From Acidobacteriaceae bacterium dw_441 (GTDB taxonomy: Bacteria > Acidobacteriota > Terriglobia > Terriglobales > Acidobacteriaceae), in assembly GCA_018449715.1 (NCBI GenBank), contig JAAVVA010000003.1:186001-250000 (forward strand): a DNA stretch of 64,000 nucleotides, in the 5' to 3' direction. This document shows, piece by piece, positions 41,139 to 50,234 of the stretch; position 1 is the stretch's first letter, and the number at the start of each line of letters is the position of its first letter. Below the pieces are notes generated by a model. It ran no database searches. It was given only the letters and a program-made list of their open reading frames with translations, and had not been told where the DNA came from. The position numbers and the translations under genes were made by a program.

Positions 41139-44100
41139 TTATGCGGTTTCGATTTGGTTGAAGCCGGGTTCGAGACTCTCTTTGGAACCCGGACGATCCG
41201 TAGGCTTTACCCGGAACCAGATCGTGTAGAGCGCAGGCAGGAAAACAAGCGTGAGCACTGTGCCCACAGCCGTTCCGCCGATCAGCGTATACGCCAGCGA
41301 TCCCCAAAAAGCCGAAAACGTGAGCGGAATGAACGCAAGCACAGCGGCAAGGGCCGTTAGGACGACCGGACGTGACCGTTGGACGGTCGCTTCCACTACC
41401 GCATGGAAGTCATCCAGGCCCTCGGCTTTGTTGACCTTGATCTGCCCCATCAGGATCAAGGTGTTGCGCATAAGAATTCCGGCCAGGGCGATGAGTCCGA
41501 GAATTGCGTCAAATCCGAAGGGCTGGTGGAAGATAAGGAGAATGGGAACGACTCCGACGATTCCGAGAGGCGCGGTGAGCAAGGTCATCGACAATGCCGA
41601 AATAGAACGCACCTGGATGATGATGACGACAAGCATGCAGACGAGCATGATCGGAAAGACCTTCGCCAAGGCGGCGTTCGCCTTGTTTGCTTCCTCAACG
41701 GCCGCGCCTACTTCGATGGCGTATCCGGGAGGTAGCTTGTCCATGATGGGTTGGAAAGACTTTGCCAGTTCGGCAGTGACCTGAGGAGGCTGCAGAGCCT
41801 CGTCAATATCGCATTGCACCGTTATCGTCGGAACACGGTCTCGGCGTTTCAGGATCGAGTCTTCAGGGCGAATCTCGACTTTGCCAATCTGACTCAGCGG
41901 AACGGAGCGTCCGTCACGGCTCTGCAAGGTCATGTTCATCAGCTTGCTGGGATCGAGCCTATTGTCTCCGGATGTGCGAGCGACAACGTCAACAGCACGA
42001 ATGTCCTCCCGTACCTGAGTCACCGGGATACCAGTGAGCAGGAACTGGATCTGCTGTCCCGCATCGCTCGGCGTCAGGCCGATGAGACGGAGGCGCTCCT
42101 GGTCGAGGGTAAAGTGGACAGTCGGGGCGCGCTCTCCCCAGTCCTCGTTAGCCTGCCGTGTGTTTGGATTCGCTTGCATCTTGGCGAGCACCTCATCTGA
42201 AATCTCGCGCACCTTCGCGAGGTCCGGACCAGATACACGGAAAGCGATGGGCCACGGAGAGTACGGTCCAAAGACAAACCGGGACGCGCGAACACGTGCC
42301 TCCTGTACCAACCCGGCCGCGAGGTTTTCTCGTAAGCGTTCTAATAACTTGCCTTGTGCCTTTTCGTTGGGAGTCGAGACGATCAGCTTCGCGAAGTTCG
42401 GATTTGGAAGTTCGGGATTGTAAGCAAGGAAGAACCGAGGGGCACCACCTCCGGCGTAGGAAGTAACGATTTTGGCCTCTGGCTGTTTCTTGAGCCAGTC
42501 TTCAAGCTTCTTGACGGCACCTTCAGTTGCCTCGATGCTTGTCCCTTGAGGCATGGTCACATCAATCAGGACTTCGGTTCGATCCGAGTTAGGAAAGAAC
42601 TGCTGTTGAACAAATCCCATACCGAAGACCGCCGTGAAAAATAGGGCGATCACCGCGCCGGCAACCAGGAACTTATGACTTACCGCACCAACGACGAGCC
42701 TGCGAAATCGTTGGTAGTTCGGTGTCTCGTAGATCTCGGCATATCCACCCTCCATACGATGGATATTCGGAAGCATCTTCACTCCGAGATAAGGTGTAAA
42801 GGTTACCGCGACGATCCACGAAATGATTAGCGCGATAAATACTACCCAAAACAGATTTCTTACGTACTCACCGGGGCTTGACTGCGCGAAGCCGATTGGC
42901 ATCAAGCCAATAATCGTCACAAGTGTGCCTGCAAGCATTGGCGCCGCGGTATGGCTCCATGCGTACCCCGCTGCTTTGACTCTGTCCCAGCCCTCTTCCA
43001 TCTTCACGACCATGGTTTCGATCGCGATGATGGCATCGTCCACCAGAAGACCAAGAGCGAGGATGAGTGCTCCCAGCGAGATTCGGTCCAGGTTGATGCC
43101 AGCGGACAACATGGCGACGAGAGTGGCCGAAAGGGTAAGCGGGACCGCCGCGGCAACCACGATACCGACCCTCCATCCCAGGCTCACCAGACTGACGATC
43201 ATGACCACAAGGAGAGCGACAAAGAACTTGAGTTGGAACTCATCCACCGCTTCCTTGATGACCTGCGCCTGGTCGATCACCTTCACAAATGTGAGACCGG
43301 CTGGCAGTTCTTTTTGGAGTCTGTCCTGCTCCGCGTCCAGGGCTTTGCCTAGGTCTAGGCCGTTGTACTGGTCCTTCATAACGACATCGAGCATCATGGC
43401 TGGATCACCGTTATGGTGGACAACATATTGTGCCGGGTCCTCATAGCCGCGCGTCACACCTGCAATATCGGAAAGCTTGAACGTCCGTCCATTAGCTACG
43501 ACAGGCGTGTCCTTGATTTTCTGAAGGTCATCGAGCGCGCCGTCGAGCCGGATGTAAACCTGTTGGTTGCTCGTGTTGATCGAACCTGCGGGAGTCACCA
43601 CATTCTGCTTGACGAGTCCGTCGAAGATGTCCTGTGCCCTGACTCCCAGAGTGGCAATCCGGTCGTAAGAGAACTGCACAAAGATGCGTTCGGGCTGCTC
43701 ACCGAGGATGTTGACTTTTTTTACTCCAGGCACATGAAGAAGGCCTTGGCGAATGGATTCTGCTTCTCTGGTCAGTTGCCGAAGAGGCAGGTCTTTCGCC
43801 TTGAGAGAGTAGACGGAGAAGATAACGTCGGTGTACTCGTCATTCAGCACCGGAGTGAGGACACCCTGAGGTAATTTCGATGTCTCATCCTGGATCTTCT
43901 TGCGGCCCTGGTAGTACTCTTCCCGCACTTCTTCGGGCGGTGTGTAGTCCTGGAGCGTGACCGTGAGAAACGCGAGTCCTGGTCGGGTGAACGTGTCAAC
44001 GTGATAGTAGTACTTCAACTCCTGCATGCGCTTCTCTAGCGGCTCGGCAACGAGATCCTGCATCTCCTGGGCCGTAGCTCCGGGCCATGCAGCCGTCACG

Positions 44101-44294
44101 GTAAAGACCTTGATCGTGAATACCGGGTCCTCGGCGCGACCGAGTTTTAGATATGCCACCACACCCGCGAGGATGATGCCGAGCAGGAAGAAGAGAGTAA
44201 GCGACTTTTCTCGAACGGCGAGGGAAGAGAGGTTGAAGCCTTTTTCTTCCTCGGGGTTTTCGATCTTCGGGATTTCTATGTGGAACTCGCTCAT
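41139..44294 (-). CDS. RND-family efflux permease (AcrB/MdtB-like superfamily)
   Basis: A complete 1051-residue RND protein. It has a polar cytoplasmic N-terminus (FHIEIPKIENPEEEKGFNLS) longer than usual, then TM1 and a porter domain (VTAAWPGATAQEMQDLVAEP). The TM4 proton-relay motif ALILALGLLVDDAIIAIETM is present, and the second half repeats it (MRNTLILMGQIKVNKAEGLD). It exports substrates from the periplasm/inner membrane, driven by protons. Its start overlaps the adaptor stop by 4 bp. With the adaptor and the outer-membrane factor at 46148 it makes a full tripartite system. Confidence 0.95.
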   Translation of the reverse strand: MSEFHIEIPKIENPEEEKGFNLSSLAVREKSLTLFFLLGIILAGVVAYLKLGRAEDPVFTIKVFTVTAAWPGATAQEMQDLVAEPLEKRMQELKYYYHVDTFTRPGLAFLTVTLQDYTPPEEVREEYYQGRKKIQDETSKLPQGVLTPVLNDEYTDVIFSVYSLKAKDLPLRQLTREAESIRQGLLHVPGVKKVNILGEQPERIFVQFSYDRIATLGVRAQDIFDGLVKQNVVTPAGSINTSNQQVYIRLDGALDDLQKIKDTPVVANGRTFKLSDIAGVTRGYEDPAQYVVHHNGDPAMMLDVVMKDQYNGLDLGKALDAEQDRLQKELPAGLTFVKVIDQAQVIKEAVDEFQLKFFVALLVVMIVSLVSLGWRVGIVVAAAVPLTLSATLVAMLSAGINLDRISLGALILALGLLVDDAIIAIETMVVKMEEGWDRVKAAGYAWSHTAAPMLAGTLVTIIGLMPIGFAQSSPGEYVRNLFWVVFIALIISWIVAVTFTPYLGVKMLPNIHRMEGGYAEIYETPNYQRFRRLVVGAVSHKFLVAGAVIALFFTAVFGMGFVQQQFFPNSDRTEVLIDVTMPQGTSIEATEGAVKKLEDWLKKQPEAKIVTSYAGGGAPRFFLAYNPELPNPNFAKLIVSTPNEKAQGKLLERLRENLAAGLVQEARVRASRFVFGPYSPWPIAFRVSGPDLAKVREISDEVLAKMQANPNTRQANEDWGERAPTVHFTLDQERLRLIGLTPSDAGQQIQFLLTGIPVTQVREDIRAVDVVARTSGDNRLDPSKLMNMTLQSRDGRSVPLSQIGKVEIRPEDSILKRRDRVPTITVQCDIDEALQPPQVTAELAKSFQPIMDKLPPGYAIEVGAAVEEANKANAALAKVFPIMLVCMLVVIIIQVRSISALSMTLLTAPLGIVGVVPILLIFHQPFGFDAILGLIALAGILMRNTLILMGQIKVNKAEGLDDFHAVVEATVQRSRPVVLTALAAVLAFIPLTFSAFWGSLAYTLIGGTAVGTVLTLVFLPALYTIWFRVKPTDRPGSKESLEPGFNQIETA

Positions 44295-45382
44295 CGGGAC
44301 GCCGTCTCTTTCTCGGCGATGCGGACGTGCTCTCCCTCGCTGAGCAAATGTGCCCCAAGAGCGACGATGAGTTGCCCGGGACGAAGGCCACTATCAATGA
44401 AGGTCTCTTCAGCGTTGATGCGACGCACCTTCACAGGGCTGAATGCGACCGTCGATGTTTGTCTGTTCACTACCCAGACGCCGGGATTTGATCCGCGATC
44501 GGTAACTGCAGCATTCGGTACGACCAGGGAGTCTGCGGCATTGCTCACTGGAAGCTGGATCGTGACTGTTGCACCGAGTGGCGCCCTGGCTTCGGGGCCT
44601 TCGAGGACATATCGAGCCTCATAGGTACGCGTCTCAGGGTCGGCAGCGTCGGACAATTGCCTGAGTCTCGCGGGAACGCTCGACGTTTCCCCATAGAGTG
44701 TCGCGTTCGCAACTGAATGGAGTGCAGGACGAATGGTCTCTGGCAGATTGACCGCAGCTTCTCGTGGCCCTGCGTGTGCTAACTTCACGACTGTCTGACC
44801 GGCTGCCACAACCTGACCGGGTTCTGCGAGTGTTTGCACGACCGTCCCATCTGAATCAGCGACGAGGAGCGAGTAGTCACCTTCGTCCCTCGCCACTTGG
44901 GCTTGGGCCTGTACCGCTGCCAGTTGCGCCCGCGCGGCATCGGCAGTCGCTTTCACCTGGTCATACGTCGATGCCGACACAGCTCCCGTGCTCACCAGCC
45001 CGCGATACCGCGCTTCATCGGCCGCTGCCTGATCGGCCTTCGCCTTTGCGGCCTCAACATTCTGGGTCTGGGTCGTGATCACATGGGCGTAGTCCGTGAC
45101 ATCAATTCGCATGAGCGGCTGGCCCACGCGAACTTTTTCGCCCACATCGACGAAACGCTTGGTCACCTTGCCCGGGACGCGAAAACCCAGATCGCTCTGA
45201 ACCCTGGCGGTAACGACACCCGTATAGGCTCGGCTACCCTCGCCGCTGGAATGCACCGCCTCGACACGAACGAGTAGAGGCAGTGTTCTTGGATCCGCAG
45301 CCTGCTGCTTCGAGCATCCTGTCAGGCCAGCGGTCAACGAGAGGGCAAGTAACAAGGATTGAGGTGAAACCCACTTTTTCAT
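44291..45382 (-). CDS. RND efflux adaptor (membrane fusion lipoprotein)
   Basis: A 363-residue periplasmic adaptor. The signal and lipobox SLTAGLTGCSKQQ place a lipidated Cys after about residue 22. A lipoyl/barrel-sandwich hybrid domain (GVVTARVQSDLGFRVPGKVT, VGEKVRVGQPLMRID) is split by a coiled-coil hairpin rich in Ala and Gln (residues about 105-170), then beta-barrel segments. It links the inner-membrane permease with the outer-membrane channel. A consensus sigma-70 promoter sits just upstream. It is the first gene of the adaptor - permease - SDR unit. Confidence 0.93.
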   Translation of the reverse strand: MKKWVSPQSLLLALSLTAGLTGCSKQQAADPRTLPLLVRVEAVHSSGEGSRAYTGVVTARVQSDLGFRVPGKVTKRFVDVGEKVRVGQPLMRIDVTDYAHVITTQTQNVEAAKAKADQAAADEARYRGLVSTGAVSASTYDQVKATADAARAQLAAVQAQAQVARDEGDYSLLVADSDGTVVQTLAEPGQVVAAGQTVVKLAHAGPREAAVNLPETIRPALHSVANATLYGETSSVPARLRQLSDAADPETRTYEARYVLEGPEARAPLGATVTIQLPVSNAADSLVVPNAAVTDRGSNPGVWVVNRQTSTVAFSPVKVRRINAEETFIDSGLRPGQLIVALGAHLLSEGEHVRIAEKETASR

Positions 45383-45403
45383 TTCAAGTCCGCTCCTGAG
45401 CAG

Positions 45404-45432
45404 ACAATAATGAAGAGTTATAGGTTTGTCAA
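45404..45432 (-). promoter_or_regulatory. Sigma-70 promoter of the RND pump operon
   Basis: On the minus strand TTGACA (45432-45427) is followed by a 17-bp spacer and TATTGT (45409-45404), close to consensus. Transcription would begin about 12-15 bp before the adaptor ATG at 45382. AGTGACAA lies just upstream (45441-45434) and recurs at 46118-46125 before the outer-membrane-factor gene; it may be part of the TetR site shared by both promoters. Confidence 0.6.
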
Positions 45433-45443
45433 TTTGTCACTGA

Positions 45444-46091
45444 TTACACAGCGAGCGAACGCAATACGAGATTTGCGACCGCCGTTGCATTGTCGTCCAG
45501 ATTATCCAGGTACTGGACCAGCAGAACCGGATGGTAAAAGGCTTGCATCGAAAAGAGGATCGCGCGGCAGGTCTCCTCAAGAGACGTCTTTCGCTCGAAC
45601 TCGCCTGATTCCCGCCCACGAAGCACCACTTGCTGGATCACATTGACAAGCGCCTCGTTGTACAACTGGAGGGAACTCCACTTCTCCTCGAACGATACGA
45701 CAACCAGTTCGTGGATCTTGCGATCTTCGAGAAATACTCTCGCTGACATCGACGCAAGACCGCGAAAAACCTTGCGTAAACACTCGACCGGAGAGCTTGT
45801 TGTGGCAAGAATCGTCTCAAGGTTAGAGCTGATTTGTGCGAGTCCCAACGAGCAGACGGCCTCTCCGATCGCCTGCTTCGAATCGAAAAATTTGTAGATG
45901 TACGCGCTGGACAGTCCAATAGCGCGCGCGAGATCGCCCACGGTTGTCTTCTTGTAGCCGTACAGTCGGAAGTGTTCCGCAGCCGCCTGGAGGATCTGTT
46001 GGCGGCGTTCATGCTCTGCTGGGCCACGTTGGCCAGCGGTCGCCACTGCATGAGACGACCCGTGATCAGGGAAATCCATAGATTTCATCAT
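45444..46091 (-). CDS. TetR family regulator of the RND system
   Basis: A 215-residue protein with a 28-residue leader, then RRQQILQAAAEHFRLYGYKK and the HTH TVGDLARAIGLSSAYIYKFF (about residues 50-69). The ligand domain contains KIHELVVVSFEEKWSSLQLY. It lies upstream of the adaptor on the same strand and divergent from the outer-membrane-factor gene, 56 bp from its start, so it sits between the two halves of the pump it probably represses. Confidence 0.9.
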   Translation of the reverse strand: MMKSMDFPDHGSSHAVATAGQRGPAEHERRQQILQAAAEHFRLYGYKKTTVGDLARAIGLSSAYIYKFFDSKQAIGEAVCSLGLAQISSNLETILATTSSPVECLRKVFRGLASMSARVFLEDRKIHELVVVSFEEKWSSLQLYNEALVNVIQQVVLRGRESGEFERKTSLEETCRAILFSMQAFYHPVLLVQYLDNLDDNATAVANLVLRSLAV

Positions 46092-46147
46092 AGTCTTTCC
46101 GTTCGAGTTTGACTACGAGTGACAAGATACACTAGTCTTCACTTATT

Positions 46148-47665
46148 ATGGATTGGCTACCCTGGTTCCGACTCACCTCTGTCCTCGCCCCCCGGAAGCC
46201 CGCGTTTTCGCTCCGACGTCAAAGCGCGACGCGCGGACGGCTGGCGGTCGCTTGCACGTCACTCCTGCTGCTGCCATTTGCGACAGGCTGCCGTGTTGGG
46301 CCGAACTACAAGCGCCCGACCGTCGCGGTACAGCCGTTTCACAACGCGCCGGAGATCACCGCGAGAAATTCCGAGACTCCGGCCCCGCCTCTCGACAAAT
46401 GGTGGAATGGCTTCAACGATCCGATGCTGACACGCATCGTGGAGCGGGCGCTCAATCAGAATCTGGACTTGCAAGCCGCAATCACGCGTGTGCTACAAGC
46501 TCGTGCCGTAGCGAAAGGGGCTGGGGCTCAACGTCTTCCCAGTGGGGACCTCAATGCACAGGTCCAAACATTTCGTCAGTCGCTCGAAAGTCCCGTAGGA
46601 CGTTATGGGGGAGCTTTGCCCGGCTACGACCGGAACCAGTTCTACTCTGACCTGAATATCGGGGCCACGTGGGAGACGGACCTGTTTGGAGGCATAAGGC
46701 GTGGCGCTGAGGCCGCGACGGCAGAGGCCCAGGCGGCAGAGGCAGAACAACTTGGAACGCGCGTCTCGGTCGTAGCCGATGCAGCGGATGCTTACCTGCA
46801 GATACGCGGAGCTCAGGTTCGAATTGCATTTGCCAAGGATCAGATAACGACAGACGAGCATCTTCTTCAGCTGGTACGCCAGCGTAGAGAGGCCGGTGTT
46901 GCCTCAGACCGGGAGTTGGCGCAGGCAGAGGCTCTTCTTTCGCAAGCGAAAGCAATCGTCCCTCCGCTTCAGATCACTCTTGAATCGCAGCTGAATCGGC
47001 TCGACGTGCTCATGGGGGCTCAGCCGGGAACCTATGCCGCCGAGTTGGCGCAGCCCGCCGATATTCCCGTCGTGCCGTCTGTCGATGTCTCCACGCCAGC
47101 GGACGATCTCTTGCGCCGCAGACCGGACATCATCGCTGCTGAAAGGCGCGTCGCTGCATCGAACGCTCGTATCGGTCAGGCACTCGCCGAATATTATCCG
47201 AAGATCTCACTCTCCGGTGTCCTCGGTTCCGAAAGCATTGCTCCCGGCAATCTGTTTCAAGAGAAGGGATTCCAGCCAGCCGCGGTAGCTGGATTGAGAT
47301 GGCGGCTGTTTGACTTTGGTCGCGTTGATGCAGAAGTGAAACAGGCGCGTGGAGCAAGTGCGGAAGCGCTCCTCGTCTATAGGAAGTCCATCCTGCAAGC
47401 GACCGAGGACGTTGAAGATGCTTTCAGCACACTGGCGCAATCGGAAACCCGCCGCAAGGAAATCCTTATAGAAGTAGGTGCTCTGCAACGCGTCAAGGAT
47501 CGCTCCCAAGAGTCGTACACCGCAGGCGTCATTCCGCTGACCGACGTTCTCGATGCAGATCGTCAACTACTCGTGGCCAGGGACGAACTTGCCTTGACGC
47601 GTGAGAATGCTGCCCGTGCGGCGGTCACATCATTCCGCGCACTCGGCGGCGGCTGGACGCCGTAG
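46148..47665 (+). CDS. Outer-membrane efflux factor (NodT/OprM-like lipoprotein)
   Basis: A 505-residue TolC-like channel. The N-terminal signal is followed by a lipobox (LLPFATGCRVGPNYKRPTV), then the two OEP repeats with long helices (LDLQAAITRVLQARAVAKGA, VSVVADAADAYLQIRGAQVR) and the NodT hallmark DLLRRRPDIIAAERRVAASN. It forms the trimeric exit duct for the RND pump encoded divergently. ATG 46148 gives a long leader before the signal; a later start within residues 20-30 is possible. Confidence 0.93.
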   Translation: MDWLPWFRLTSVLAPRKPAFSLRRQSATRGRLAVACTSLLLLPFATGCRVGPNYKRPTVAVQPFHNAPEITARNSETPAPPLDKWWNGFNDPMLTRIVERALNQNLDLQAAITRVLQARAVAKGAGAQRLPSGDLNAQVQTFRQSLESPVGRYGGALPGYDRNQFYSDLNIGATWETDLFGGIRRGAEAATAEAQAAEAEQLGTRVSVVADAADAYLQIRGAQVRIAFAKDQITTDEHLLQLVRQRREAGVASDRELAQAEALLSQAKAIVPPLQITLESQLNRLDVLMGAQPGTYAAELAQPADIPVVPSVDVSTPADDLLRRRPDIIAAERRVAASNARIGQALAEYYPKISLSGVLGSESIAPGNLFQEKGFQPAAVAGLRWRLFDFGRVDAEVKQARGASAEALLVYRKSILQATEDVEDAFSTLAQSETRRKEILIEVGALQRVKDRSQESYTAGVIPLTDVLDADRQLLVARDELALTRENAARAAVTSFRALGGGWTP

Positions 47666-47754
47666 GTTGATCGACTCTGGTGCAACTGGCCAATTGGCCG
47701 AGATGGTTGCACCAGACGCAAAGGGACGGACGCATCGCGAGGTAGGAGGAAAGT

Positions 47755-48774
47755 ATGCGCATAACAAGAAGGAACTTTGCTGCTGGCGCCGTCGCGGCCA
47801 GCGTGCTGCCTGGAACGCTATCCAGCGATGCTTTCGCCGAACGGAACAAGGGAGCGGTTGATGTCGACGCTCAGTCCACGACCGGTGGCTTCTGGCCCAA
47901 CGGAGCAAGGTTAGCGATCAGCGTCTCCCTAATGTTTGAGGGAGGTGGCCAGCCGATAAGTGGCGCAGGAGGTCCCATCTCTGAGCCCATCAAGAATGGT
48001 CTGCCAGATTTCCCGACCAACGCGTTTTTCTCCTACGGACACTATGAGGGTATTCCTCGTGCCCTCAATCTGTTTGACAAGCACGGAATCAAAGTCTCCA
48101 GCTTCATGATTGGTAAAGCGGTGGAGAACGCCCCTGATATCGCTAAGGAGATCGTGCGGCGTGGTCACGAGGCAGCCGCACATGGACGAACCTGGGAAAA
48201 TTCGTACTTTCTGCCACAGGATGAAGAGAAGCGTTTCATCGCAGACTGCGCGGAGACCATTCTGAAGGTCACCGGACAACGTCCCGTCGGGTGGAATGCC
48301 TACTACATGCGAAATTCCGTTCACATCCTGGCGACGCTGCAAGAGTTGGGCTTCCTCTATCTCATCGACGAGCCGAGTCACGATGAGCCCATCATCATTC
48401 CGGTGAAAGGGAAAGACTTCGTGACCATTCCGTATACCTTCCACATGAATGACATCTCGTCCTTCCCAATGGAAGGGTACAACCCAATGGGATATGAAAT
48501 GGCGCTCAAAGATGAGTTCGACCAGTTATATGAAGAAGGTGCAAAGCGGCGTCGCATGATGCTAGTCGGCTTTCATGACCGCATCAATGGACACGCAAAC
48601 CGCATCCGCATGCTCGACCGGTTCTTCGCCTACGCAAAAAGTCATCAGGGCGTCTGGTTCGCCCGTAAGGACGAGATTGCGAAATGGGTGCTCGAACATA
48701 GGGCAGATACGCCCGTTCTGACCGATCGACCGAACAGTCTCGAAGGTCTGCCCGGCGGAAAATTCATCGGCTGA
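47755..48774 (+). CDS. Polysaccharide deacetylase family protein, Tat-exported
   Basis: A 339-residue protein. The N-terminus RITRRNFAAGAVAASVLPGT is a twin-arginine signal. The NodB-like domain shows SYGHYEGIPRALNLFDKHGI, RRGHEAAAHGRTWENSYFLP (metal-type histidines) and LVGFHDRINGHANRIRMLDR. It resembles the Hda/PuuE-like group of carbohydrate esterase 4 relatives, which includes allantoinase-type amidohydrolases, so the substrate could be an acylated sugar or a cyclic amide. AGGAGG precedes the ATG. It is followed by SnoaL-like genes in the same direction. Confidence 0.85.
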   Translation: MRITRRNFAAGAVAASVLPGTLSSDAFAERNKGAVDVDAQSTTGGFWPNGARLAISVSLMFEGGGQPISGAGGPISEPIKNGLPDFPTNAFFSYGHYEGIPRALNLFDKHGIKVSSFMIGKAVENAPDIAKEIVRRGHEAAAHGRTWENSYFLPQDEEKRFIADCAETILKVTGQRPVGWNAYYMRNSVHILATLQELGFLYLIDEPSHDEPIIIPVKGKDFVTIPYTFHMNDISSFPMEGYNPMGYEMALKDEFDQLYEEGAKRRRMMLVGFHDRINGHANRIRMLDRFFAYAKSHQGVWFARKDEIAKWVLEHRADTPVLTDRPNSLEGLPGGKFIG

Positions 48775-48859
48775 CGAACTGCCAACAATTCTCGTGCGGC
48801 TGTCCCATATGGATGATCGCGAACCCAACCCAACCCGCAAACCGATACAAGGAGGATGT

Positions 48860-49234
48860 ATGGACAACGATGACGCCAATGGACGGGGCTTTTTGAAGGA
48901 ACTTGCTCCGGAGGCTGTTTTAACGGCGACGATCATGCGGCGCCCCGCGGAAGGCCCCCAGGAAATCACTCGTGTCATACACGCAGTAGCGGATCTCTAT
49001 GCATTGAAGACACCGCTCTTCGAGGGCTCGATTGAGGGACGTGTCCTTGTTGGATATAAAGCAAACCTTATTTCCGGCGAAGAGGTCTACGGCCTGATTA
49101 CGATAATCCGTAGCGAGGATGGTCTTATTACGAGACTCAACGTTAGCTATTCGCCTCTGCCCGGAGTGCTCGCTCTCTCAAAAGCAGTAGGACAGGCTCT
49201 CGGTCCGGACTTCTCCGGCATGTTCTTCGAGTGA
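48860..49234 (+). CDS. Small SnoaL/NTF2-like domain protein
   Basis: A 124-residue protein: FLKELAPEAVLTATIMRRPA, EITRVIHAVADLYALKTPLF and LITIIRSEDGLITRLNVSYS. The helix-strand pattern fits a divergent NTF2-like fold; I do not recognise a specific family. AAGGAGG before ATG 48860 is decisive; the frame opens at 48794. It sits 85 bp behind the deacetylase on the same strand. Confidence 0.65.
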   Translation: MDNDDANGRGFLKELAPEAVLTATIMRRPAEGPQEITRVIHAVADLYALKTPLFEGSIEGRVLVGYKANLISGEEVYGLITIIRSEDGLITRLNVSYSPLPGVLALSKAVGQALGPDFSGMFFE

Positions 49235-49382
49235 CATCGCCAAGATCAATGTGGTCCGTCGTAATGGACGCTATTTGAAATGAGCCAAACCGGGTCTTCA
49301 CGTCGAAACCGTCAAGTGCGCGCCAAAGACTGGCCCAGTTTACTCCGCCAACCGCTCAACACAGAAATCATTTGGAGACATG

Positions 49383-50144
49383 ATGTCCGCTGACCACAAA
49401 CAGAAAGTCGTTGATCTGCTGAAATCCTTCGAAACCGGCGATACGCTACCCATTTCCTATATCAACCCGAACAAATACATCCAGCATCAGCGTCTCTTAC
49501 CAGATGGTCGAGATGCGCTCGCTGCGCTCGTAAAGAGCTTGCCTTCAGGCACGAAGGCCAACACTCTCCGTGTCTTCCAAGATGGTGACTTTGTCTTTAC
49601 CCACTCCGAATTTGATCTATTCGGTCCGAAGGTCGGATTCGACATCTTCCGCTTTGAAGATGGCCAAATCGTCGAACACTGGGACAATCAGCAGGAGACT
49701 GCCTCTGAACTTAGCCCCAGCGGCCACAGCATGGTCGATGGGCCGACGATCGCCACGGATCTTGATTCGACGGTGGCGAACAAAGCGCTGCTGCGGCAGT
49801 ACATGGATGATCTGCTCGCGGGACGCCGCGAGGCATTCTCCGAATATTTCGAGGGGACGGCCTACATTCAACATAACCCCTGGGTTGGCGATGGCATCCC
49901 AGGCTTACTCAAAGGCTTACAAGAACTCGCGGCCAAGGGAAAGGCGATCAGTTACAAGGCAGTCCACCGCATACTCGGCGAGGGGAATTTCGTTCTTGTC
50001 GTCTCGGAGGCGACCTTTAGTGGCGAACTCACCGCCATCTACGATCTGTATCGAGTTGAAAACGGCAAGATCGCGGAGCATTGGGATATCTTGCAGGCCA
50101 TTCCGCCTCGCGAAGATTGGAAAAACGATAACGGCAAGTTTTAG
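49383..50144 (+). CDS. SnoaL-like protein with two tandem NTF2 domains
   Basis: A 253-residue protein in which one unit is repeated. ISYINPNKYIQHQRLLPDGR, FVFTHSEFDLFGP and FEDGQIVEHWDNQQETA in the first half match EYFEGTAYIQHNPWVGDGIP, FVLVVSEATFSGE and VENGKIAEHWDILQAIP in the second. This is the pattern of predicted SnoaL-like aldol-condensation enzymes (COG4922 type), here fused head to tail. ATG 49383 follows GGAGA by 6 bp; ATG 49380 is 3 bp nearer. Activity untested. Confidence 0.83.
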   Translation: MSADHKQKVVDLLKSFETGDTLPISYINPNKYIQHQRLLPDGRDALAALVKSLPSGTKANTLRVFQDGDFVFTHSEFDLFGPKVGFDIFRFEDGQIVEHWDNQQETASELSPSGHSMVDGPTIATDLDSTVANKALLRQYMDDLLAGRREAFSEYFEGTAYIQHNPWVGDGIPGLLKGLQELAAKGKAISYKAVHRILGEGNFVLVVSEATFSGELTAIYDLYRVENGKIAEHWDILQAIPPREDWKNDNGKF

Positions 50145-50234
50145 TTGATTCGTCGGGCTGGCCGCCCCAGCTGCGGCCCGATTCCCTCCGATGGCGTGGA
50201 AGAGGTCGCGGAAGAGGTCGCAGCTCGGTTCTTC

